This document shows, piece by piece, positions 43,864 through 55,841 of a stretch of DNA of 64,000 nt. This DNA comes from Theocolax elegans (lineage: Eukaryota > Arthropoda > Insecta > Hymenoptera > Cerocephalidae): positions 41,992,307 through 42,056,306 of the forward strand of contig CM047426.1 of NCBI GenBank assembly GCA_026168455.1, given 5' to 3'. The first letter of the stretch is position 1. Each line of letters starts with the position of its first letter. The position numbers were made by a program, and so were the translations under genes. The notes below the pieces were generated by a model, which was not told the DNA's origin, did not search any database, and saw only the letters and a program-made list of their open reading frames with translations.

Positions 43864-45430
43864 TTTGTAACGTTTTCTTTTATTTTAAATATATATGCTT
43901 TTTCGATGACTTTAAACTTGTTGACAATCCGATTCATAATCGGTTTGCGTTTGTTATAATTCGATAGAAGATTCTGAGGTTTCTTGAGTATTATTTAAAA
44001 TTTCTTTGATTTTTTTTATTTAGGTGAATTTGGTTCTAATTTTTTTGTCCGTAATGTGAGAGTACAATATATCCAGCGTGTTTATTATGCTTGATTTCTC
44101 GTTTGGATCGATCATTGTATTTTTAAAGAAATCTTGATTGGTTAGGCTATTTGATATAAATTCAAAAAACTTGAGAGACTAGTGGAATAGAGGTACTGTG
44201 ATCTTAAAAAATTGTGTCAGCAGATTTTTTATTTTTCTAACGATCAATTATTTGGCGTCATTTTGCTTGTATTCAACTTTTATGCACTTTGGCATTTTTT
44301 TGTTTTTTTTCGAAAGTTTAATTTACAATAGTTTCAGAATCTTCAGAACTTGTGGCAATTAAGGGAAAATCATTTAGATTTATATTCCCAGGCAGAAATT
44401 AAACCAATTAGAAGAAAATAATAAAAATTAATAACTGTTTAAAAAAATTAAAAAAAATTAAAAAAAATTATTAATGTCTAGATTTGAGACAAGTAAAAAT
44501 AGTTATTCATTTTTATCAATTTTCATAAAAATTGTTGTTAATAGTTAATAATTTTTTATAATTTAAAACAGCATTGTAAACAAATGTATGAGTGTATGTG
44601 ACCAATTAAACCAATTAGAAGAAAATAATAAAAATTAATAACTGTTTAAAAAAATTAAAAAAAATTAATAAAAATTATTAATGTCTAGATTTGAGACAAG
44701 TAAAAATAGTTATTCATTTTTATCAATTTTCATAAAAATTGTTGTTAATAGTTAATAATTTTTTATAATTTAAAACAGCATTGTAAACAAATGTATGAGT
44801 GTATGTGTGTAAAAGTAAATTAAATTAATAGTAAATTATTATAAATTAGGGTAAAAAGTGACGATTTCACAAAAAGGATAAAAGTAAGAAAAAATTATAA
44901 AGAAAAATAAAATCTTCAATTTATTATAAAACTACAATAATGAACCGAAAAAATTAATAATAGTTATTAATTAATTAAATTTTGTTGTCAGACTGATATA
45001 CTCATGATTCAAGAAAAAAGTACTAAAAATTAATAAAAAGTAATAAAAATTAATAAGAGTTTCTAAATGTTATCAATTGTCTCAAATCTAGACATTATAT
45101 ATTATTATTAAAAGTTAATAATTTTTTATATTTTTTCTTATTTCCGCCTGGGTTTTGATTTTGATTTTCGAGAGACGAGGTGTTTACCGTACTTGGCATG
45201 TGAATCGTATTTGAGAATCCGCTGTTCGAGGAGAAGATATGACTTTTAATTCCAGTTTTTCTATCGTTGAGAGAGGTTTCGTGGTTAAGGTCAATATGAG
45301 ACTTTGTTTGAGCGATATTTGGAAAATTATCTTGGCTCTTGAGATTAGAATTTTCATAGTTATCGTTGGTAATTATGTTTACGTTTGGGCATAATTTCTA
45401 GAAGTGACCGGCTTATTTACGTAGAAAGCA
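43864..45430 (-). pseudogene. Jockey-like LINE ORF1 remnant, split by an inserted element
   Basis: Upstream of the endonuclease on the minus strand, 45430-45153 reads a zinc-knuckle vestige (CFLRK, AGHF, KLCP) followed by an Asn/Ser-rich tail. After the inserted element (44387-45152), 44386-43864 reads a Ser/Asp-rich acidic start (SSEDSE) and Lys-rich sequence with many stops. Order and strand fit the ORF1 of the same Jockey-like element. Heavily decayed. Confidence 0.5.
44387..45152. mobile_element. AT-rich terminal-inverted-repeat element with internal duplication
   Basis: The ends read CCCAGGCAGAAAT and ATTTCCGCCTGGG, and related sequence extends inward over about 100 bp (both arms include ATGTCTAGATTTGAGACAA). 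Inside, about 207 bp are duplicated in tandem (44401 onward and 44608 onward) with almost no differences, so the duplication is recent. No transposase. The target duplication is unclear. Confidence 0.7.
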
Positions 45431-45797
45431 AGTAACCGAATCCGCAGTTAGGTATGTCCAATATGTAATATTTAGGTGAATTATCGGTAATGATTCTGAA
45501 AGATTTTATTCATAGTTCTCCTTTATTTAAAATTGTCTTTTAAATAACATTATATGCGTTTTACTAGAGCTTGCACGTATTGAAGAAATTTAGGAGTTTA
45601 CATAGATGCTTTTAATTTTTTATGCTTCGAATATTGTTGGGAATGCACGGGTGTAAATTAGAGATTACGATTCTTAAGTTACTACTAATAAGAGGTCAAA
45701 TAGGTAAAGCAAGGTCTTTGAATAACTTTATTTTTGAGTGTTTCAGCTATAGATGAGGAATTTAGATATATATATATTGTGACTACCTAATATATAT
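45431..45797. other. AT-rich spacer before the gypsy element
   Basis: No gene recognised. It ends in TATATAT directly before the LTR. Confidence 0.4.
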
Positions 45798-46775
45798 TGT
45801 GACGGAAATCGTCACACAATCTATTCACGACGAATAGAGTACTTAAATTCGCGAATTGTAAGTCGTCGGAGCCTTTCGTATGTCAAGGCCAACCGACGAC
45901 ACTTGTTTACTTTCCTACGAGTGTACAATTACGCGCGCGACTATACGTAGGGATGGGAGCGCGAAAGTGTGTGCGAGTTTCCCCACTCCCATCCCTTTTT
46001 CGAGAAATTAGGCGTTCGCCTAATCAGTGTGTAATGATCCGTCGATCGGGACGGATTATTATCTAGTCTATACGTTCTGTACTGCTCGTGAATTGCCGAG
46101 AGTACATACCACCCATCTCTGTAATAAGTTCCGTGAACGGTTGTTCCGGAGCAGAGCTAAGTGCGGAGACCCGGGTGGATACACGCGTGTCCGTATAGTT
46201 TTGTGTGTGCTTGTGTGTGTGTGTGTATCAAGGACGGGGTCGTGCGCGGGTGATACTGCGGATCGCGACTCACTCGCCGCGGAAAGGGCCGCCTTCACCA
46301 CCTCAACCACCGGTCGTCCCCTTGTCAAGGAGGTCGACCAGTCGCCGAGGATCGGCTGGGCCATCCCCGAGGAGCGTCACCGGTAAGTGAAAATTTGCTA
46401 TCGTGACCTTCCCCCTCCCTTGTGTGTGTGTGTGTACCTCGGGAGTGTGTTCGAGCACACGGCCTGAGTGGCCATTTTGTTAATTATTTTAATTAAATAA
46501 ATATTTCTTTTATTTTTTTATTCTAATCATTGTGTGTTTATTTCGTTCTCTCCGCTCCCGCCGACATCCTTTAATTTTTTATAAATCGTGTCGAGGCAAG
46601 GAGGATTGCCCAAATTCTCCACACCGATCGTCTCAGCGAACTCGCGTTCCTGGCGTCAGCCGCAGTTCGGATAAATAAATTAATTGTGTACGCGGTATTG
46701 GGCAATGCGGCCCAACGGTTAATTTAATTATTAAAAAATAATTAATCAGTCCGGGTACGTGAATACCACGTCACA
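45798..46775 (+). repeat. 5' LTR
   Basis: The LTR starts TGTGACGGAAATCGTCACAC and ends CACGTCACA, with inverted termini TGTGACG/CGTCACA. It is 978 bp and collinear with the minus-strand LTR at 7435-9921. Its first 170 bp are nearly identical to 57573-57742. AATAAA-type signals lie at about 46494 and 46672. Frames of about 100 codons here are chance. Confidence 0.85.
46378..46390 (+). promoter_or_regulatory. Splice donor inside the LTR
   Basis: CACCGGTAAGTGA contains a near-perfect donor (G/GTAAGT, GT at 46383). The minus-strand LTR keeps it as GACCGGTAAGTTA (about 7937). It may feed the acceptor in front of the third ORF. Confidence 0.5.
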
Positions 46776-46806
46776 AATTACACGAAACGTGAGCGGGTTG
46801 AGATGT

Positions 46807-46847
<41 letters not shown>

Positions 46848-49235
46848 GGCGTGTGAGACGCGTCTGTATACCGGAGTATTCCCCCACTTGCTCGGGTATC
46901 CGAGGAGAGGTATACACCGGTATATCGGGAGAGAGTTCGCGCGCGACCGTGTTCAGCCGGAAGCGCCCGATCTCACCGAGATCGGTCTCTCCCGATCGTA
47001 AGCTCGACGGGAGATCTTTGCTAGTTTGTATAGGAGCAGCAAAGTAGGGAGAGAGTAGCTTGCGCCGCGAATCGCGGGCAGCGAGAATTCCCCCCGAATA
47101 GCGCAAAGGAAAGACTTCGCGAGAGCCGATCATCATCGGCTCTCTCCGATTGCGCCCGCGAGTGGGAGTGAAAGAGAATCCCTAGTCGCGGGGAATCGGA
47201 GTTAGGTGCTAGGCGGGCTATAGGTGTGCGAGTGAGAGAGATAGCGCGATCGCCTAGCCCCTTTGCGTGTATAAAGTCTTCGCAGCTGGTTTCGCCGAGA
47301 GAAACCACTGCGGTGAATTATTTTATTCAATTATAGTAAAATAAATTCGTTCCCGCGCGGGATCTATTTTATATTCGGTGTGAGAGTGTTTAAATTAGAT
47401 TCTATCGGGAGAGGTAGCTGCCCCACCTGTTTTTTTTTGAGTTCGAGAGAGAAATTTCTTTGCTTTCTCCCCTCCCTGATCCACGCATATATTATAATAT
47501 AGTAATTTAATTTAATATTTGTATACTATTTATTACTATTTATTTATATTATATATGTATAATTTTATTTGTGTGTTAAAATATATTTTGCAACTGTTGT
47601 TAATTATTTAGACTGTTTGCAAGTTAAATAATTAACATTAAGTAACTTTGTGTGAATCAGCCGCAAAGTTACAATGGTTGTAATATTAATTATTTAAACT
47701 CGTGTGTGAGTACAATAATTAAAATTATTTTTATTGCAATTATCTGAGAGTAATTACTTAATTTAATATTTTGTATTTATTGAGTATTACTGTTCACGAT
47801 ACTTGTAATATATTTTTGTAAATTTTTGAGTGTGAGAAAATTTTTTTTTTGTCACTCGTGTTAATTGTTTAGACTTTTTGCAAGTTAAACAATTAATGTT
47901 AAGTATCTTTGTGTGATTGTTCCGCAAAGATACGAGAGTTATAATATATAATTATTTAGACTCGAGAGTGAGTTAAATAATTGAATTTTTTTTTTGCATG
48001 TATTTTAATGATCGGCATCTAACCTAATATTTTGTATTCGTTATTTGCTGTGAAATTTTAATATATGTAAAAACTTTCTTTTTTTTTGTGTGTTTAAATT
48101 ATATCTCCACACATTTTTACCAATTATTTGGACTTGTTTGTTAGTTAAATAATTGGTTATAATTTTTTTGTGTGTTTGAGTAAAATAATTCGGTGTATAA
48201 ATTTAATTGTTTAGACTTGTTAGCAAGTTAAATAATTAAATTATCATTACCTTTTCGTTCAATTTATTTAAAAAACGAAATATAAATTATTTCAACTTGG
48301 TAGCAACATAAATTATTTATTTAGTCCTTTTTAGGATAAAATAAATATATTTCGCTGAAAAATTGTCGTTTGGGACGACAATTAGTGAAATAATTATTTT
48401 TTTTGTTGCAAACCATACGGGATTTACAACATTTTGTAAATACCCCTACTGTTGAAGTAATTTAATTAAATTTGTGTTTGTGCTGTAGTGTAAATTATAA
48501 AGGAAATTTTTTTTTGTTGTGGGCTTGGAAAAGCAAAAATAATAAATGGTGTCTTGGTGTGTGTGAATCACAAGACATTGTATTATTTTTATACTTATTT
48601 TAAAATTAATTATTTAGGCTCGTTAGCGAGATAAATAATTTAATTTTTTCTTTTCTTTTCTTCCTTTATAATTTGCTGTTCTGTATTTATTAATAGATTG
48701 AAACTTTAATTATTTCAATTTCCATAACAAAATAAATTCTTTTCGCCAGTGAGGAATCTTTTGGATTATAACTGGCGAGAGAGATTTTGGGAAATCGTCA
48801 AATTTACCATTACTTGTAAATTACCGACGATATTGAAATGATTTAAAGATTTTTTTTTTGTTAATAATTATTTTTGCTTGCAGAAACAATTGTATAAGAA
48901 ACTATTACAAACGTTAATTATTTAGACTTGTGAGCAAGTTAAATAATTAATTTTAATTTGGTGCAAGTGTTAAGTGTGTGATTTTCAACAACTTTAACCA
49001 ACAAAATTTAATTATTTTGTCCTTCTAAGGACGAAATAAATATTCGTTTATGGAAAATCTTTTGGATTTTGATTAAGTGAATTAATTTTGTTGGTACACT
49101 AGTCGGTGCATTTTTACAATTTATTGTAATTAAGCCGACACCGAAATTTTTTTACTCGTTGGGAGTAATAATTATTTTATTGTGGTGAGTCCAATAAAAT
49201 AATTTCCAAATTAAAATTGGATACTTCCGAAGTAT
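46776..49235 (+). other. Long structured leader of the gypsy element
   Basis: About 2.4 kb lie between the LTR and gag without coding. No primer-binding site follows the LTR end: compared with the minus-strand copy, about 100 bp including the site are missing. A (GA)n tract lies at 46811-46848. The part to 47460 is GC-richer; from 47580 it is AT-rich and full of hairpins (see 47600-49203). Confidence 0.7.
47600..49203 (+). repeat. Array of about a dozen hairpins in the leader
   Basis: Repeated stems of the form AATTATTTAGACTTG … CAAGTTAAATAATT occur at about 47600-47635, 47690-47725, 47861-47896, 47953-47985, 48121-48155, 48206-48240, 48608-48645 and 48915-48950. A second form around GTCCTT…AAGGAC lies at 48317-48347 and 49012-49040, and another at 49171-49203. 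Further stems are GTAACTTTG/CAAAGTTAC (47642-47672) and GTATCTTTG/CAAAGATAC (47903-47933). Duplicated units differ by paired, compensating changes, so pairing seems to be maintained. Confidence 0.75.
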
Positions 49236-51978
49236 TTGAATATATCATCTGAAATCCCGGTTGAGAGTACTTCTCCCGAAGTAACACGTCGGCTGCTGCT
49301 GGTCAAAAAAATAATGGCCAGCAGCTATGAAGCCCGAATGGCCCAGCTTATGCGTGAATCACGCATAGCTAGGGATATTCGTCGGGAAACGAAGAAGCTT
49401 CCGATTGAGGCAGTGTATACCCAATCGGAGCATCTAAGTTTAAACGCAAATAGCGAAGTGCCGCGAACGCCTTTTGCGTCACCGGATAAGATGTGTAGAC
49501 ATTAATCTGGAAATACCATGGTTCCCTGAATACGATGAGAATGTAAGGGCAGAGCCTGCACATAAACCTCTAGTATGTCAGAAACTATGGGAAATTAGGA
49601 AACCTCGTTCCAGGAAAGGAAGTGTGGTCCCATCAGGAACGGAAATTTCCTGCGAGTCCGAAATATCGGATCGCGAAAGGGATGCTAGTGACAGAGCACC
49701 CATTCTTGAAGAAGATGGAGCTCTGTCATCAAGTGGTCAGTCTAGAAACTCGCCAATGAGTACTGCACAAAGCCCGAAGTTGGCATCAACAGGTGCTATA
49801 CCTAAACGGTTTGGTGAGGTACTGGGAGCAAACATGACCACGACTGCAATCCCCTATGTTCCTGTTTCGGTGGCTGCAAGCTTGTGCACAACCACTACGT
49901 CGACGGTTACGACGTAGTGGTACTCGTAGGAGATCCGATTCTCGTAGGTCGGCTGAAGGCCGACAAGAGAATAGGAATCCTTCTACCAGTAGGCGTAGGA
50001 GTTCCCGGACGGATAATAGAGATGACCGTCGGGAAAGAGAGTCCTACGAGGCCAGGCCCAGGTATCGTGAAGACGATAACCGAACGCACGATCGGACAGG
50101 GTGCGCACGAGAGCTGCGTATCTGGAACATGTCCTTTGATGGTGAGACCAAAAAGGACGCGGAAGAGTTTCTGAACCGTTTGCACGACTTCAGAAGTGAC
50201 AACGAGTTCTCAGATCGCAGGATGTTCAGTGCCCTGCCCAATGTGTTCTCAAAATCAGCACTGTTCTGGTATAGAACAGTTCAGCCATCTCTTCGAGATT
50301 GGCGTGATTTTGAGATCGAGTTTCTAAATAAGTATGGCCGTATAATAAATGACGAAGATTTACTCATGGAACTTCGATCAAGAACACAAAATGAGGGAGA
50401 AAAGGCTACGACGTTCTTGAATTGTTTCAGAGCGATCGTAAATAAGTTTAAATGCCCTCCCTCATTAGAACAACAAGTAAAGATGGCCTACTCGCAGATG
50501 AGGCCAGATTACCGTAGGTACATACCAGTACGACAAATCAGGAATTTATCTGATTTGACAAGCTACGGTAAAGAGTACGAGCAGCATTTAACATGGGACA
50601 CGAAATTCTCCAGTTCCAACGTTAAGCGCGAGAAGCTCGTACCAGAAGCTTTTCCGAAACAGAGTGGTGGAGCACGAGTTTCGGGTAAAGTGACGACTGT
50701 TACCGAAAAGAGTAAGGATGAGTCTTCTCATTCGGATAAACAGTCGTCGAAAAAAACTATTAAGAAGAAGAGCAAGAAAAGTGCGAAAAACTCGCCAAAC
50801 TCTTCCTCGAGCGAATACGAAGCAGCCGCTGTGTACGGTACTTCCAACGTCGCTAATAGTTTTCAGAAACGATACGGCAAGTCGAATAATGGATTGAGTG
50901 CCCCCAATTCGAAATCCGTATCGTACGTGCCTGTTTCTCAACAGTCACCTGGGTAACAAAAACAGAGCTCGGGCAAAAGAGAAAGACGTGCTTCGACGAA
51001 TTCTCAACTGCCCCAGCAAAATGTTTTTGTCCCACAAATGGCACAAAACTTGGTGAGGTATGTGCAACCACAGGCGACGGCAGTAACCCAACGAACCTGA
51101 GCACCAACTTTGTCGGCGTGTGTTTCACATGTCAAAAAGTCGGTCATAGGTCGTCGGAGTGCCCGAGCCGAACATGCTACCAATGCGGAAACATTGGGCA
51201 CTCCGCTGAGCAGTGCTCTACCGAATTGGTAGCAAAGGAGTGCCAGCTGTGTGAAACTAGTGGCGTTACACTCCAGACATGTCCTAACTGCGTCAGATTC
51301 TTCCAAAACGTGAGAAACCTGAACGCAGGGCACCCGAGCTGCCCCGGGCGCCCTGCACTGCAGTAAGTAAACCGCATGGTTTACAAGGGCAAGAGTTTAA
51401 GGTTGGAGAACCCTCTTAACTCTTTAAGAAGTCTAGCAAATCATTTGCTGACTTCTCTAAAGTCCTTAGCGGAGATCAAATTCCCTCTCAGACCGAAGTT
51501 GGTGTTGAAAGTAAGTCTGAGTGTAAGGATCCTAAACGTTCTGGGGATTCGACAGATGGAAAAGTTCTTAGAACACAACCTGTCAATCCCACCCGAGCTT
51601 TGCAAGGTAAAACAGAACAAGGAACCTTATTAAACCAACAAAATCGTGAGGCTAATAATTGGTCAAAGGAACTCTAAAGGCAAACATACTCTGGTAGCAG
51701 AGATATAATTGGTGAAGAAGGCGTAAAGAGATGGTTATCTCAGCCGCTTAGCACCATTGGAGTGAACGACCTTGGTTGTCGCTCATCGTCACCCCGTTGT
51801 GACACACCTAGTAAAGAGGACAAGAAGCCCTTGGTGGAGAAGGAAATTGTCCTCAACAACGAGCCCTTGGTGGAGAAGGTAGTTGTCGATGGTGTGCATA
51901 ACATGAACCGTACAAACTCGTTGCCGAGAAGTACAGTTCAGGGGGGGGGGGGCAGATGCCGTACCAAGTACGTCTAAA
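49236..51978 (+). pseudogene. gag, broken in several frames
   Basis: Gag packages the element's RNA. The 5' part is open at 49236-49505, shifts at about 49480 to 49474-49917, then to 49856-50956. The last holds an Arg/Ser-rich stretch and a capsid-like domain (FDGETKKDAEEFLNRL … FWYRTVQPSLRDW … EGEKATTFLNCFRAIV). After a stop at 50954-50956 and another shift, two CCHC zinc knuckles follow (CFTCQKVGHRSSEC at 51121-51162 and CYQCGNIGHSAEQC at 51175-51216), then a third lacking its His (CQLCETSGVTLQTC). A run of 12 G lies at about 51942. The region 51376-51978 reads only in fragments. Confidence 0.8.
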
Positions 51979-52450
51979 ATGATGCACACGGCATCGACTC
52001 CTAACGACGATAGTCAAACCGATCAGATAATTGCTGGAATCCAATCGGATAACCGGCTATTCTTTTTGGTACGACTCGGTGGAAAGGACTTTAAAGCACT
52101 TTTCGATCCTGGCGCCATAGTCTCTCTTCTACGATCAGATGTTGTCGAACAGTACAAGTTTAAATGGAGACCTGTCAAGGTTATCGTGAAATGTGTGGCT
52201 GGACCAGCACTTAAAGTCCATGGCTTTCGACATTCTATTCTGTGTAGAAGGCCTTGATGGCAATATTTATCTGAGAATTGTAGAGAATATTGAGCATTCC
52301 ATCATTCTCGGTATGGATTTTCTACAACATTGGAATATGGAAGTCATATTTGGCGAAGCTATCTGGCGTATTGGCGAGAGTGATTGGAGACACTTCGTCA
52401 GAGATACAGTTCACGACATCGATTCGAGGATTTCCGCTGAATGTGCTGGT
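51979..52450 (+). pseudogene. pol: aspartic protease (altered active site)
   Basis: The frame 51979-52257 has the protease core FKALFDPGAIVSLL (about 52090-52130), where the family has D-T/S-G-A; the T/S position is Pro here. After a frame change the C-terminal protease landmark IILGMDFLQHW is at about 52300-52332. The protease normally matures Gag and Pol. Inactive as read. Confidence 0.75.
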
Positions 52451-54000
52451 ATAATTGAGATACAGGACGACCAGCGGAAACAAGTCAAAGAGTTTGTTGA
52501 AAACCTACTCTTGCCCTCGGGAGACGTCCACGGCTTTACGACGTTAACGGAGCACCACATAGAGGTTGAGCCTGGTGCAAGACCGGTTCGTCATAAGCCA
52601 AGACGTATGTCTCCCAAGGTCCTCGAATTTGCCCAGGGTGAGGTCAAAAAGATGTTTGACAAGGGCATTATTGAACCGCGTGCGAGTGATTGGTCAGCTG
52701 CTCCGGTCATCGTCCGCAAGGGCGAAGGAAGTTATCGCTTCTGTATCGATTTTCGAGACCTTAATGCAGTCACAAAACGTGATTCTTCTCCAATTCCTAA
52801 TATGGATACCATATTGGATAAGCTGCATAATGCAAGGTACATATCAAAAATCGATCTTAAGAAAGCGTACTTATAAATATAATGGCCGAGGCGAGCCGGC
52901 ATTAACTGCATTTGCTGTACCAGGGTCGGGCTGTGGCAGTTCAACGAGAATGCTTTTGGCCTCATGAATTGCTCCTATGACCTTTGCACGGCTTATAGAT
53001 TGCATTTTCGGGCCTAAGGTGGAACCTATGTGTTTTGGTTATCTAGACGACTTGATCGTCATTACCGAAAACTTTTGAGGACCATCTAAACGTTGAATGA
53101 CGCTGGACTCGAGGTGAATCGAGATAAGTGTGAGTGTGTCAGCCAGCACCACATAGAGGTTGAGCCTGGTGCAAGACCGGTTCGTCATAAGCCAAGACGT
53201 CATGTCTCCCAAGGTCCTCGGAATTTGCCCAGGGTGAGGTCAAAAGATGTTTTGACAAGGGCATTATTGAACCGCGTGCGAGTGATTGGTCAGCTGCTCC
53301 GGTCATCGTCCGCAAGGGCGAAGGAAGTTATCGCTTCTGTATCGATTTTTCCGAGACCTTAATGCAGTCACAAAACGTGATTCTTCTCCAATTCCTAATA
53401 TGGATACCATATTGGATAAGCTGCATAATGCAAGGTACATATCAAAAATCGATCTTAAGAAAGCGTACTTATAAATATTAATGGCCGAGGCGAGCCGGCA
53501 TTATACTGCATTTGCTGTACCAGGGTCGGGGCTGTGGCAGTTCACGAGAATGTCTTTTGGCCTCATGAATGCTCCTATGACCTTTGCACGGCTTATAGAT
53601 GCAATTTTCGGGCCTAAGGTGGAACCTCATGTGTTTGGTTATCTAGACGACTTGATCGTCATTACCGAAACTTTTGAGGACCATCTAAACGTTGAATGAC
53701 GCTGGACTCGAGGTGAATCGAGATAAGTGTGAGTTTTGTTGTTCCAGCGTAACGTTCCTTGGGTACAAATTGGACGCGGACGGCTTGAGGCCTGACGAGG
53801 AACGAGTCGCTCCAGTCCTTAATTACCCTACTCCTCGTAATGTCAAACAGCTGAGATCCTTTCTCGGGATGGTAGGCTGGTACTCTCTATTCATTAATCG
53901 AGAAGCTGACATTAAAGCTCCCCTTACCAAGTTGCTGCGTAAAGACCAGGCTTGGGATTGGGGCGAGGAGCAGGAGGAGGCGTTCTGTCAGCTTAGAGTT
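52451..54000 (+). pseudogene. pol: reverse transcriptase, with a 594-bp tandem duplication
   Basis: RT landmarks are HHIEVEPGARPV, FDKGIIEPRASDWSAAPVIV, YRFCIDFRDLN, SKIDLKKAYL and, in the second duplicate, FARLIDAIFG with the catalytic GYLDDLIVIT at about 53637-53666. A TAA follows KKAYL in both duplicates. The RT connection part (FLGYKLDADGLRPDEERV, FLGMVGWYSLFI) follows at 53754-53900. The duplicated block makes the order RT-RT, which cannot be translated usefully. Confidence 0.85.
52551..53734 (+). repeat. 594-bp tandem duplication inside the RT
   Basis: 52551-53144 is repeated at 53145-53734, from AGCACCACATAGAGG to AGATAAGTGTGAGT. The two copies differ almost only by single-base insertions and deletions, many in homopolymers, and very few substitutions. 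Confidence 0.85.
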
Positions 54001-54440
54001 GCGTTAGCTGAAGCGCCTGTACTAGCCCGTCCAGACTTTTCTAAGCCATTTACCGTCCAAAGTCACTTAGCAATAGGTGCGATGTTGACGTAACTGGACG
54101 ACGAGGGTTTCGAGCATCCGATTGTCTACGTCAGCTGATTATAGAATCGCGCTGAACAAAATTACATGATAACGGAAAAAGAATGCTTGGCTCTCATATG
54201 GGCTATTAAGAGATTGAGATGATACATTGAGGCCTATCGATTCACGGCTGTGACCGACCATAGTGCTCTCAAATGGCTCAAAAATCTCAGAGAGCCGTCG
54301 GGTAGGTTGGCACGATGGATACTTGAAATGCAGCAATGGGACTTTGAAATAGTGCATAAGAAAGGAGCCTTGCACTATGTCCCGGACGCGCTTTCTCGTG
54401 CCGTCAACCTAGACCCCGACGAAGAAGAGATTGCCTCGTT
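54001..54440 (+). pseudogene. pol: RNase H domain
   Basis: The landmarks PVLARPDFSKPFTVQ, IGAMLT, EKECLALIWAIKRL, TAVTDHSALKWL and HYVPDALSR are in the right order. A short loss next to IGAML removes the usual TDAS block with the first catalytic Asp. Stops at about 54091, 54136 and 54220 add to the damage. Confidence 0.8.
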
Positions 54441-55653
54441 CGAAGTAATTACAGACCCATGGTATATTGCTAGATTAAACGATGTACGCTCATGCCCTCA
54501 GAAATTTCCGGAGTGGAAAATTGAGGATGATATGCTATATCGTTTTACAAGTGATAAACTCTTGGACTCTGTAACAGAACGAGAAGAAGGCTGGCGCCTT
54601 GTTCTACCCTTAGAGCAGAGGAACCGAGTCTTAGTAGCTTCCCATTTCCACCGTGTTGCAAGAGATTATTATTGGCCAGGTATCTACCACGATACCCGCC
54701 AATTTATTTTACAGTGTCTGATCTGTCAGAGCTATAAGACGTCTCAAGCAGGTCCTCAAGGCTTGATGGGTAAACGTAACATTGAGAGACCCTGGGCTGT
54801 TGTGGCAGCAGACGTAATGGAGCTTCCACGTAGTAAAAGTCAATACAAATAAATCATAGTATTTCAAGACTTGTTTACAAGGTGGATAGAACTCAAACCA
54901 TTACGTACGGCGACCGGTAAGTCGGTGTCGAAAGTATTCGAGGAACTCGTAGTCTTCCGTTGGTAAAAGCCAGATTTCCTAATAACGGATAATGGAACTG
55001 AGTTCGTCAACGGCATCATGTCGCGAATGCTGGAGGAGTATGGTATAAAACATGTCAGAACCTCTCCTTACCGACCACAAGCCAACCCGGTGGAGAGAAC
55101 AAATAGAACGTTAAAAACGATGAGTGCGACGTTTGTGGATTCGGATCATCGTGGGTGGGACACACACTTGCACGAATTTCGCCATGCAATAAACACGGCA
55201 ATGCAGTCTAGTACAAAAGTCTCACCCGCGTTCTTAAACTTCGGGCGTCATCCACAACCTGTGAAGAGTCTCCGCAGGGAAGTGGAAAAACAGGAACTTA
55301 AGATCCTAGACAATCCCAAAGTATGGCTAGATGGTCTTAAAAGACTTGATGCTCTACGCGACTTGGTCAAGAAATACATTGACGAGGAGCAAAGACGTCA
55401 AGAAAAGACCTACAACAGAAACAGACGTATTGCCTCATTTCAGGTAGGAGATCTAGTCATGAGGAAGTGCCGAACGCTTTCCCAAGGTGCGAAGGGCATA
55501 TCTGCTAAACTGGCACCAAAGTATGACGGACCCTTCGAAGTTAAAGAAGTACTATTTCCAGTAATTCTGAGACTAGAAGAGTCTGGTCGGAAATGGACCG
55601 AGGTACATATATCTGATGTAAAAAGATATGTACCACCTCGGGTTGTCAAGTAA
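54441..55653 (+). pseudogene. pol: integrase
   Basis: The Zn-binding region is partly preserved (HFHRVARDYYWPGIYHDT … CLICQSYK, about 54640-54735). The catalytic triad is visible as AADVMELP (about 54808), ITDNGTEFV (about 54985) and NPVERTNRTLK (about 55085). The C-terminal part ends with KYDGPFEVKEV and WTEVHISDVKRYVPPR and a stop at 55651-55653. TAA at 54850-54852 and TAA at about 54964 interrupt the frame. Family length and order are otherwise normal. Confidence 0.85.
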
Positions 55654-55818
55654 AGTAGTAAAGGTTGCGTATCGGTTCGCATGAGAACAGTTATCGAAGG
55701 TTGGGCCTGGTAACTGTATGCCATGCATTGAGAGTGTTGTGGTTGAGAATACTTGTGTGTGAGTGAATGGGCAATCCTCCCTTATTCGTAATTTACCTTT
55801 AATAATGACTAATTAACC

Positions 55819-55834
55819 TTTTGTTTTCTTTCAG
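55819..55834 (+). promoter_or_regulatory. Splice acceptor in front of the third ORF
   Basis: TTTTGTTTTCTTTCAG is a strong polypyrimidine tract plus AG, eight bases before an ATG at 55842. It suggests that the third ORF is expressed from a spliced RNA. Confidence 0.6.
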
Positions 55835-55841
55835 CTCCCCG

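Noticed and set aside
46027..46386. 119-codon frame with Cys residues
   Set aside because: It lies inside the LTR, is not kept in the related LTR, and matches no domain.
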